DNA of 5,426 nt from DUEN01 sp024277095. Lineage in GTDB: Bacteria > Chloroflexota > Anaerolineae > DUEN01. This document shows, piece by piece, positions 1 through 5,426 of the stretch. Every line of letters starts with the position of its first letter. The stretch's first letter is position 1. The notes beneath the pieces were generated by a model. That model saw only the letters and a list, made by a program, of their open reading frames with translations. It made no database searches and was not told where the DNA came from. The stretch lies in the NCBI GenBank assembly GCA_024277095.1, contig JAJRVX010000127.1, positions 1-5,426 of the forward strand, given 5' to 3'. The position numbers and the translations under genes were made by a program.

Positions 1-1992
1 TCGGTCACCCTCTGCATGGTGATCCTGATCTTCGGTGCGCGCGTGGCGGTCGGTAGCACTCTCCCCTCTCCGACTCAGCCCGTTGCAACGAACGCACCCC
101 GATTTACCTTCCAGGACGGCCTGGTGGTGGGCGTGGACTCCGAGGCCGTCGGCAGCGTCAGCATGGCCGGGGCCGTCCATGCCATCCCCGGATCCAACGT
201 CGGTCTCACGGCCGCCGGCAGCCAATTCTGGACCCAGGATAGCCCCGGCATCCCCGAGAACGCGGAAAAAGGGGACTTCTTCGGCAACGCCCTGGCCGCG
301 GGCGATTTCAATGGCGATGGCTATCCTGATTTGGCCATCGGCGTCTATGGAGAGACCTCAGCCGGGGGCAAGAAGGGCGGCGCGGTCATCGTCCTGTACG
401 GGTCGGCCACCGGCGTGGGGCAACGCAGTGAGCTTTGGGACCAGAACTCGCCGGGCGTGCTCGATAGCGTCGAAGACTACGACAGTTTCGGTGAAGCCCT
501 GGCCGCGGGCGATTTCAACGGCGATGGCTACGACGACCTGGCCATCAGCAATCCATCGGAGGGCTTCCAGACCGACAACGCCGACGCACTGGGGGTGGTG
601 CACATCCTCTACGGGTCAGCCCAGGGTCTGACCGCCACAGGCAACCAGATGTGGCATCAGGATAGTCCCGGCATGTTGGGCGAGGCCAGTGATGGGGATT
701 TCTTCGGCGACGCTCTGGCCTCTGGTGACTTCAATGGCGATGGGTATGCCGACCTGGCCATCGGCATTCGTGGCGAGGAAGTGGCAGGCAAGCTCAGCGC
801 CGGCGCAGTGCAGGTGATGTACGGTTCTGCACAGGGGCTTACGGCCACAGGAAATCAGTTGTTCAATCAAAGCAATGAGGGCATCTCGGGCCAGCCGAAG
901 GAGGATGTCGATTTCGGCGAGGCGTTGGCCGTGGGTGATTTCGATGGCGATGGATACGACGACCTGGCCATCGGAGCGCATAATGAGGATGCCGGGAATG
1001 TGAAAGAGGCCGGCGCAGTGCATGTCCTCTACGGCTCAAACAAGGGCCTTACCACGCCCGACCAGCGATGGACGCAGGATACGGGCAGTTTGCCGGACCG
1101 CGCGGAAGAGGATGAAGAATTCGGCTATGCCCTGGCCGCGGGCGACTTCGACGGCGATGGCTACGACGACCTGGCCGTAGGCGTCCGTGACGAAGAGATC
1201 AATGGGGTGAACGAGACAGGCGCTGTGATCATCATCTACGGCGCCGGCCAAGGGCTGACGGATTCCGACTCCCAGCTATGGTACCAGGGCTCCCCCGGCC
1301 TGAACAACGACGGGGCCGATGCGAACGACAGCTTCGGGCAATCCCTGGCCGCGGGCGATTTCAATTGGGATGGCTACGATGACCTCGCAGTTGGCGTCCC
1401 TTATGAAGATCTGGGCAACACCCAGAACGCGGGAGCCGTGCAGGTCATCTACGGCTCAACTCAGGGCCTGACCGCACAAAACAATCAGTGGTGGACGCAG
1501 GACAGCCCTGGCATCGGAGACCAGGCCGAAGAATGGGATAGCTTTGGCTCCGTTCTGGCGGTCTTGCCCAGGCTCGCCTGTGCGGACGCCTACGAGCCCA
1601 ACGACAACTTCAGCCAGGCCCGCAGCATCACGCCCGGAACCACCTTGCGAGCAGCCATCTGCTCCGATCAGGACACCGATTACTTCAAATTCAACGTGAG
1701 CGCAGGCCAGCGCATCACCATCGATCTGACGGACATCCCCGCCAACACGGACTACGATCTGTGGCTGAGCGATCCCGATCAGGACCAGGTGGCCACCTCC
1801 ACCAACTCCGGCAATACTGATGAGCGTATTGAATACGTGGCGACCAAGAGCGGCGTCTATTACGTCACGGTCACTTCCTACACAGGTTTCAACACCAGCC
1901 AGCCCTATTCCCTTACGATCACGCTGAGCGGCGGAGCCGCCCCCCCGACGCCTTCGCGGCACATCTATCTGCCCATCATACGGCGGCAATAA
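1..1992 (+). CDS. Secreted FG-GAP (integrin-alpha-like) beta-propeller protein with C-terminal PPC domain, 5' partial
   Basis: This is probably an exported Ca-binding scaffold or adhesion protein; no catalytic motif is seen. Residues are numbered from the ATG at 16. Six FG-GAP repeats carry D-x-[ND]-x-D-G-x-x-D calcium loops starting at D97, D166, D238, D308, D377 and D448, spaced 69-72 residues. A seventh FG motif at 510 lacks the loop, and the N-terminal stretch from about 33 to 88 looks like the missing half-blade. Together they would close a seven-bladed propeller. A PPC domain follows (about 521-637: YEPND, a DTDYF motif, a DYDLWL strand, Cys522 and Cys549), then a short PPTPS linker and the tail HIYLPIIRRQ. 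The true start is probably upstream of the window: the frame is open to base 1, the codons before the ATG add hydrophobic residues, no Shine-Dalgarno precedes position 16, and the ATG-initiated signal sequence lacks a basic n-region. Domain calls are firm; the biological role is unknown. Confidence 0.9.
   Translation, partial: SVTLCMVILIFGARVAVGSTLPSPTQPVATNAPRFTFQDGLVVGVDSEAVGSVSMAGAVHAIPGSNVGLTAAGSQFWTQDSPGIPENAEKGDFFGNALAAGDFNGDGYPDLAIGVYGETSAGGKKGGAVIVLYGSATGVGQRSELWDQNSPGVLDSVEDYDSFGEALAAGDFNGDGYDDLAISNPSEGFQTDNADALGVVHILYGSAQGLTATGNQMWHQDSPGMLGEASDGDFFGDALASGDFNGDGYADLAIGIRGEEVAGKLSAGAVQVMYGSAQGLTATGNQLFNQSNEGISGQPKEDVDFGEALAVGDFDGDGYDDLAIGAHNEDAGNVKEAGAVHVLYGSNKGLTTPDQRWTQDTGSLPDRAEEDEEFGYALAAGDFDGDGYDDLAVGVRDEEINGVNETGAVIIIYGAGQGLTDSDSQLWYQGSPGLNNDGADANDSFGQSLAAGDFNWDGYDDLAVGVPYEDLGNTQNAGAVQVIYGSTQGLTAQNNQWWTQDSPGIGDQAEEWDSFGSVLAVLPRLACADAYEPNDNFSQARSITPGTTLRAAICSDQDTDYFKFNVSAGQRITIDLTDIPANTDYDLWLSDPDQDQVATSTNSGNTDERIEYVATKSGVYYVTVTSYTGFNTSQPYSLTITLSGGAAPPTPSRHIYLPIIRRQ
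280..1563 (+). repeat. Tandem ~210-bp coding repeats (FG-GAP blades)
   Basis: Six full blades and one half-blade begin at Phe-Gly pairs at residues 89, 158, 230, 300, 369, 440 and 510, giving a period of 69-72 codons. Similarity extends to DNA: the 19-mer ctggccgcgggcgatttca is identical at 292-310, 499-517 and 1345-1363, and a two-mismatch version sits at 1132-1150. Each unit also repeats the strand motif [LIM]YGS followed by QGLT, and most repeat a QDSPG-like turn. This is an internal repeat of the gene, not a mobile element. Confidence 0.9.
1957..1989 (+). other. C-terminal I-Y-L-P tail of the FG-GAP/PPC protein
   Basis: The last 11 residues, RHIYLPIIRRQ, follow a Pro/Thr/Ala linker directly after the PPC domain and end at the stop codon. 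The same basic-x-I-Y-[LI]-P-hydrophobic pattern ends the next two proteins. It is neither LPXTG-like nor a transmembrane segment. Its function is unknown. Confidence 0.65.
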
Positions 1993-1999
1993 CGGCTCT

Positions 2000-2018
2000 G
2001 TCGCTTTCTTGCAGCGAC
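2000..2018 (+). other. Small perfect hairpin in the first intergenic gap
   Basis: The arms gtcgct (2000-2005) and agcgac (2013-2018) form a 6-bp stem with a 7-nt loop, 8 bp after the stop codon and 3 bp before the next Shine-Dalgarno. No T-run follows, so it is not a typical intrinsic terminator. It could tune mRNA stability or translation between the two genes, or be chance. Confidence 0.3.
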
Positions 2019-2021
2019 CCT

Positions 2022-2026
2022 AGGAG
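2022..2026 (+). promoter_or_regulatory. Ribosome binding site for the jelly-roll/PD40 protein
   Basis: The sequence AGGAG lies 9 nt before the ATG at 2036. It supports this start, and a typical signal peptide begins exactly there. Confidence 0.75.
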
Positions 2027-2035
2027 AATCCGTCT

Positions 2036-3865
2036 ATGCAAAGATACATCCCGTGGGCGCTTCTGTGCCTGATCGTGAGCACGATCGTCGCGCCGATGCA
2101 AGCGCTCGCCACAGGCGAGGAGACGTTCACCAACCGCGAGTTCATTCGCAACGGCACCTTCGACGCCCGACTGGACGACTGGGGGTGGAACGAGGTGACC
2201 TCCACGGAGAGCGTGGGGGTAGGCACCGATCCGGTCCTCGTCCTCAAGACCTTCTTGAGCCGGGGACCGGCGAGCGCCTGGCAGGAGATCTATCTGCCCA
2301 CCCGCACCACCGCGGCCACCGTCTCCTTCGACTATCGCATGGTGCCCGGCACTTATGGCGCCTATGGCGGCCGGCTCGTCGCCGGCTTCATCAAACACGA
2401 TGGCACCCAGGCCACCGAGATCACCTCCTGGCAGGTGACCCCCGTGGTGACCGGCGACACAGGCTGGCAGCGCTTCCAATACACCCTGAACGACGGCGAG
2501 GTGGCCGCGATTCAGGCCGCGCACCAGGCCAAACAGCGCGTCTACCTCCTTATCCAGCTAGTCCTCAACCAACACGACGCGTTCCAGGCCTATGTGGACA
2601 ACGTATCCCTCAAGCTCAGCGGTGAGATGGTGTACCCACAGCTGAGCGGGCGCGTCGCCTACCGGGGGGTGGACCACAGCGGCCGTTACACCATCGGCTG
2701 GATGAATCCAGACGGCAGCAACCGCCACGTCCTCTGGACATATCCCATCGCCGGCAAGGGGAGGATCTTCGGCCTGGCCTGGAGGCCAGACGGCTCGGAG
2801 ATCGCGTTCACCAGCGATCATGAGGCGGGCTATTCCCGCTTCCATATGGATGTATATCGCGTCCGCGTGAGCGACGGCCGCGTGCGTCGTGTGACCAACC
2901 CGCCCTCCCACGCGGATATGCAAGGCAGCGGCTATGGCCGAGGTACGGTGAGCGGTGTCGTCCGCAACAACAGCAACCGGCAGATCACCGCCGCCTCGAT
3001 CTATGTGCAGGGAGCGGCTACCCCCATCGCGCTCGGCCCTCTTGGCCCCAACAGCACAACCGCCTTCGTCGTCCCCGACGTAGCGGACCTGGGACCGGGC
3101 ACCTTGCAGTATATCGTCCTCATCTGGATGGATAGCAAATGCAGCCAGGGGCTGTATACCTTCGCCGGGGGGATGGTGGACGTGCGCACGGGCAAGACGA
3201 CAGACGTGGGCACGCTGAGCTTCGTCCCCGATGATTGTCAGGCCATCGAGCCCAGCAATCCCTCCTGGAGGCCGGATGGAGCGCTCATCGGCTTCTCGGT
3301 CAACGGCGTGGCCCAGACGGTGACCCTGGACGGGCGGCTGGGAGATCCCTTCACCACCAACGCCCGAGGGGTAAGCGATTTCTCCTGGTCCCCCCAGGGG
3401 GACGGCACCCTTCTCTACGCCTCATACGCGGGGATCTACCGAACCTCAGAGGGTGGTGGCCAGGGTACCCTGCTGGTGAACGCGGTGAGCACGGGGATCT
3501 CCACCCAGGAACTGGCCTGGCTGCCGGACGGCTCCGGCTTCGTTTATACGGACGGGCTTAACTTCTACCTGTATCGATTCGCCACCGGACAGGTACAGCC
3601 GTTGACCCAGCTGAACCTATATCGATACACGGAACAGCTCCTCGCCGATCCCGTGCATTCACCCACGATCTCTCCCGATGGAAAGTATCTCATGTTCGAT
3701 CGCCGCACGGTCAATGGGCGTGACCTGTGGATCCTCAACCTGGAGAACCCGGTGGAGCTGTGGCCCGTCACCACCGACGGCCGCGCGGCATACCCGGATT
3801 GGGGAAGGGACGCATCCGGATCCAATGGAGCTCGGAAGATCTATATCCCGCATGTCATGAGATAG
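2036..3865 (+). CDS. Secreted jelly-roll plus TolB/PD40-type beta-propeller protein
   Basis: This 609-residue protein is probably exported: residues 1-25 form a signal peptide with an early Arg, a hydrophobic core and an A-L-A cleavage site. Residues about 33-195 resemble a jelly-roll carbohydrate-binding-like domain, starting at an NGTF...W motif and ending at YVDNVSLKL. From about 203 there is a TolB/PD40-type propeller with motifs WRPDGS (249), WRPDGA (411), WSPQG (451), WLPDGS (495), ISPDGK (545) and a final YPDWGRD (586-592) that would pair with the opening strand GRVAYR to close six blades. The gap from 249 to 411 is much longer than the usual 40-50 residues and holds an extra beta domain (about 300-402) that looks like a carboxypeptidase-regulatory or Ig-like fold, with Cys369 and Cys401. 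The protein ends in KIYIPHVMR. No TolB partners (Pal, TolA) are nearby, so a TolB function is not implied; a surface binding role is inferred. Confidence 0.9.
   Translation: MQRYIPWALLCLIVSTIVAPMQALATGEETFTNREFIRNGTFDARLDDWGWNEVTSTESVGVGTDPVLVLKTFLSRGPASAWQEIYLPTRTTAATVSFDYRMVPGTYGAYGGRLVAGFIKHDGTQATEITSWQVTPVVTGDTGWQRFQYTLNDGEVAAIQAAHQAKQRVYLLIQLVLNQHDAFQAYVDNVSLKLSGEMVYPQLSGRVAYRGVDHSGRYTIGWMNPDGSNRHVLWTYPIAGKGRIFGLAWRPDGSEIAFTSDHEAGYSRFHMDVYRVRVSDGRVRRVTNPPSHADMQGSGYGRGTVSGVVRNNSNRQITAASIYVQGAATPIALGPLGPNSTTAFVVPDVADLGPGTLQYIVLIWMDSKCSQGLYTFAGGMVDVRTGKTTDVGTLSFVPDDCQAIEPSNPSWRPDGALIGFSVNGVAQTVTLDGRLGDPFTTNARGVSDFSWSPQGDGTLLYASYAGIYRTSEGGGQGTLLVNAVSTGISTQELAWLPDGSGFVYTDGLNFYLYRFATGQVQPLTQLNLYRYTEQLLADPVHSPTISPDGKYLMFDRRTVNGRDLWILNLENPVELWPVTTDGRAAYPDWGRDASGSNGARKIYIPHVMR
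3833..3862 (+). other. C-terminal I-Y-I-P tail of the jelly-roll/PD40 protein
   Basis: The final ten residues, RKIYIPHVMR, follow a short Gly/Ser/Asn linker after the last propeller strand. They match the tails of the flanking genes although this protein has no PPC domain, which separates the tail from the PPC module. Confidence 0.6.
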
Positions 3866-3882
3866 CTCCACCTTTGAATATT

Positions 3883-3888
3883 AAGGAG
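3883..3888 (+). promoter_or_regulatory. Ribosome binding site for the double-PPC protein
   Basis: The sequence AAGGAG lies 7 nt before the ATG at 3896 and within the 30-bp gap, which fixes this start over later Met codons. Confidence 0.8.
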
Positions 3889-3895
3889 AGGGATC

Positions 3896-4957
3896 ATGGC
3901 ATCTCCACGTCAGCACTCCATATCACGGAATCCGATCTCGAAATCCGGGTACTCGCTGGTCCCTTTGCTTCTCCTCTTCCCGCTCTGGATCATGCTCTCC
4001 GGACGCTCGGCAGGATCGACCCTTTCGGATCCCCTGCGAGCGCCCGCCCCGGCCCCGGCGTTCCAGACTCAGGACTGCCCCTACGATCCCTTTGAGACCA
4101 ACGACACCTTCGGCACGGCTTACCCGATCTCCCCAGGATTATGGGAGGCGGTTATCTGCCCTCAGGGGGACGAGGATTATTTTCAGTTCTCCGTTACCGC
4201 CGGGGATACGATTCGCCTAGATCTAACCAATTTGCCGGATGACTTCGATCTCTTTCTCTGGGACCCCTCGGGATATCTGACCGCCCGTTCCCAGAACACC
4301 GGCACCACCTCCGAGCACATCGAGCATGTAGCTACCCAAACCGGGGGATATCGGGCGAACGTCTTCGGCTATGGTGGTGTGTGGAGCGTAAATCCCTATA
4401 CGCTACAGGTGGCGGTGCTCACACCGACACCGACGCCGACCGCGACAGCGACGAATACGCCCACATCAACGCCAACTCCCACGCCGACGGGCACGCCCAC
4501 GCCCACACCAACTCCCACGCCCACGCCTACGTCGATGTGTCCGCCCGACGCCTATGAACCCAATGACGATGGGTTTAACGCGGCGCCCATCTCGCCGGGG
4601 CAGCTTCAGGCGTACATCTGCCCTCAGGGGGACGAGGATTACTACAGCTTCTATGTGACCGGCGGGAACGTCGTGGTCCTGGATCTAACCAACCTGCCTG
4701 AGGATTATGACCTCCTCCTCTGGGAGCCCGGGAAGGCCACCCCGGTAGCCGCATCGAGGCAGCCCGCCACCACACCCGAGCATGTGGAGCACTATGTTCC
4801 CAGGTGGAGCAACTACACTGCTGGCGTTTTCGCCCCTCAAAACGCGTGGAGCGCCACTCCTTACGCCCTCCGCCTGGCCATCGTGACGCCGACGCCCACA
4901 CCAACGGGGATGCCAGGCCGCATCAAGATCTACCTGCCGGTGCTCCTGCACATGTAG
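3896..4957 (+). CDS. Secreted double-PPC-domain protein with Thr-Pro linkers
   Basis: This is a 353-residue exported protein made almost only of PPC modules (bacterial pre-peptidase C-terminal domains, beta-sandwich modules usually found appended to secreted peptidases). No peptidase or other enzyme domain is present. A signal peptide has a basic n-region (R5, R11, K16) and a Leu-rich core at about 19-36, with cleavage likely near 40. PPC1 spans about 61-173 and PPC2 about 215-330; both show C..[YF]E[PT]ND, ICPQGDEDY and LDLTNLP..[FY]DL.LW. They are joined by a 38-residue Thr-Pro linker (176-213), and PPC2 is followed by TPTPTPTG and the tail IKIYLPVLLHM. The paired Cys are 61/88 and 215/242. 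The two domains look like a fairly recent internal duplication. It lies 30 bp after the previous gene and 14 bp before the next, consistent with an operon. Function is unknown; a stalk or binding protein is a guess. Confidence 0.9.
   Translation: MASPRQHSISRNPISKSGYSLVPLLLLFPLWIMLSGRSAGSTLSDPLRAPAPAPAFQTQDCPYDPFETNDTFGTAYPISPGLWEAVICPQGDEDYFQFSVTAGDTIRLDLTNLPDDFDLFLWDPSGYLTARSQNTGTTSEHIEHVATQTGGYRANVFGYGGVWSVNPYTLQVAVLTPTPTPTATATNTPTSTPTPTPTGTPTPTPTPTPTPTSMCPPDAYEPNDDGFNAAPISPGQLQAYICPQGDEDYYSFYVTGGNVVVLDLTNLPEDYDLLLWEPGKATPVAASRQPATTPEHVEHYVPRWSNYTAGVFAPQNAWSATPYALRLAIVTPTPTPTGMPGRIKIYLPVLLHM
4076..4885 (+). repeat. Duplicated PPC-coding unit, offset 462 bp
   Basis: PPC1 (4076-4414) and PPC2 (4538-4885) align without gaps over their first 64 residues, with 39 identical. 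A 26-nt DNA stretch is identical at 4154-4179 and 4616-4641, including synonymous positions, and gatctaaccaa recurs shortly after in both. Each copy is followed by a Thr-Pro linker, so the duplicated unit probably included the start of the linker. Confidence 0.75.
4421..4534 (+). repeat. Low-complexity Thr-Pro linker repeat
   Basis: Degenerate ACN-CCN hexamers encode 38 residues that are nearly all Thr and Pro, with a few Ala, Ser, Asn and Gly. It joins the two PPC domains as an extended, probably O-glycosylatable spacer. A short copy of the same kind lies at 4886-4909. Such tracts can change length by slippage. Confidence 0.9.
4919..4954 (+). other. C-terminal I-Y-L-P tail of the double-PPC protein
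   Basis: The last 12 residues, RIKIYLPVLLHM, follow a TPTPTPTGMPG linker and end at the stop codon. This is the third instance of the shared tail; it ends in LLHM, so a terminal basic cluster like the RR of the first protein is not required. Confidence 0.65.
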
Positions 4958-4960
4958 CGG

Positions 4961-4965
4961 GGAGG
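4961..4965 (+). promoter_or_regulatory. Ribosome binding site for the last PPC protein
   Basis: GGAGG within GGGGAGGGA lies 6 nt before the ATG at 4972. The whole site sits in a 14-bp gap after the previous stop, so translational coupling is plausible. Confidence 0.8.
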
Positions 4966-4971
4966 GACGCT

Positions 4972-5426
4972 ATGGCACAGCGAGCATTATCTCAGATCAT
5001 GATGATCATCCCACTCTCGATGTTGGCGTTCATCATGATCGCCCTGAACGAGGGTCATCAGGTACCGGCTCTCGGGTACCATGGCGCCGCCAGCATCGCC
5101 CTACCCTCGGAGTGCCCCGATCCCTATGAGCCCAACGATTGGTTCACCCAGGCGACCGACGTGGAACTCGACGCGGAGTACACCGCCTACGTCTGCAACT
5201 CCGATGACCTCGACTATTACCGCTTCTATCTCGACGCCGGCCAGCAGGTGGTGATCGATCTATACAACATGGAGCTGAACAGCGATCTGGATCTGTACGG
5301 CCCGGGGGAGACGCTCATCGCCAGCTCCACGAATCCGGGCGACACGCCGGAGCAAATCATTTACACGGCTCAGGAGAGCGGCACCCACTACGCCCTCGTC
5401 TATGGCACCGAAGGAGAGCTCGTCAA
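4972..5426 (+). CDS. Secreted PPC-domain protein, 3' partial
   Basis: The first 151 residues are visible and the frame is open to the window end. The N-terminus (R4, then a Met/Ile/Leu-rich core at about 9-25) is a signal peptide or signal anchor with an unusual number of Met residues (1, 10, 11, 17, 22); the cleavage site is unclear. A PPC domain begins at about 48 with CPDPYEPND, then VCNSDDLDYYRFYLDAG, a VIDLYNM strand and SDLDLYG. Cys48 and Cys75 repeat the 27-residue spacing of the other PPC domains here. In LDLYG-P the Tyr replaces the more usual Leu/Trp of the DLyL strand, and the domain continues to the edge. Any further PPC copy, enzyme domain or tail lies outside the window. It is probably co-transcribed with the upstream gene. 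Confidence 0.88.
   Translation, partial: MAQRALSQIMMIIPLSMLAFIMIALNEGHQVPALGYHGAASIALPSECPDPYEPNDWFTQATDVELDAEYTAYVCNSDDLDYYRFYLDAGQQVVIDLYNMELNSDLDLYGPGETLIASSTNPGDTPEQIIYTAQESGTHYALVYGTEGELV
4995..5040 (+). repeat. 11-bp perfect inverted repeat in the signal-peptide coding region
   Basis: GATCATGATGA at 4995-5005 is the exact reverse complement of TCATCATGATC at 5030-5040, with a 24-nt spacer. It lies 23 nt after the start codon and could fold in the mRNA. It may only reflect repeated ATC and ATG codons for the Met/Ile-rich segment. Confidence 0.45.

Noticed and set aside
35..631. Plus-strand frame-shifted open frame of 198 codons
   Set aside because: It overlaps the FG-GAP gene and its Arg/Pro/Ser-rich translation is typical of an off-frame reading of GC-rich DNA.
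2294..2305. Internal I-Y-L-P sequence (EIYLPTRT) in gene 2
   Set aside because: It lies inside the jelly-roll domain, far from the C-terminus and followed by polar residues, so it is treated as chance, not as another tail.
1456..2524. Long minus-strand open frames (1456-1989 and 1976-2524)
   Set aside because: They lie opposite well-supported domain-coding frames, their translations show no recognisable domain, and open antisense frames are expected in GC-rich DNA.
2036..3865. Calling gene 2 tolB
   Set aside because: Only the PD40 propeller type is shared; the jelly-roll domain, inserted domain, tail and lack of tol/pal neighbours argue against a true TolB.
3866..3891. Possible stem pairing CCTT with AAGG around the ribosome binding site of gene 3
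   Set aside because: Only four contiguous pairs around an 8-nt AT-rich loop, followed by a mismatch; too weak to call a regulatory structure.
3727..4095. Plus-strand open frame bridging the gap between genes 2 and 3
   Set aside because: It overlaps the end of gene 2 and the signal-peptide and early PPC region of gene 3, both well supported, and has no ribosome binding site or domain.
4421..4534. Periodic ACN-CCN tract considered as a CRISPR or tandem DNA element
   Set aside because: It is in frame, encodes an uninterrupted Thr-Pro linker, and has no repeat-spacer organisation.

Overview
The window holds four same-strand genes for secreted, non-enzymatic-looking proteins, packed head to tail with gaps of 43, 30 and 14 bp. 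The first is cut at its 5' end by the window edge and the last at its 3' end. Each of the three internal starts has a good Shine-Dalgarno sequence, and no convincing rho-independent terminator lies between the genes, so one transcript is the simplest reading. The DNA is GC-rich. The combination of FG-GAP propellers, PPC domains, TP-rich linkers and C-terminal tails of the form I-Y-[LI]-P followed by hydrophobic residues suggests a Chloroflexota bacterium (Anaerolineae, Caldilineae or relatives). That assignment rests on remembered protein style, not on a marker gene.

Layout: (1) 1-1992 encodes an integrin-alpha-like seven-bladed FG-GAP beta-propeller followed by a PPC domain and the tail. (2) 2036-3865 encodes a signal peptide, a jelly-roll carbohydrate-binding-like domain, a six-bladed TolB/PD40-type propeller with an extra beta domain inserted between blades, and the tail. 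(3) 3896-4957 encodes a signal peptide, two PPC domains joined by a long Thr-Pro linker, a second short TP linker and the tail. (4) 4972 to the window end encodes a signal peptide and a PPC domain; its end is not visible.

The genes share modules more than overall sequence. PPC domains occur in genes 1, 3 and 4, always with a Cys pair 27 residues apart. The I-Y-[LI]-P tail ends all three proteins whose C-terminus is visible, although their main domains are unrelated. The most interesting idea is that this tail is a sorting, anchoring or processing signal common to an exported protein set, with the propeller, jelly-roll and PPC modules acting as cell-surface binding or spacer domains. No catalytic site is recognisable. 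No RNA gene, mobile element, CRISPR array or stretch over 300 bp without a gene was found.
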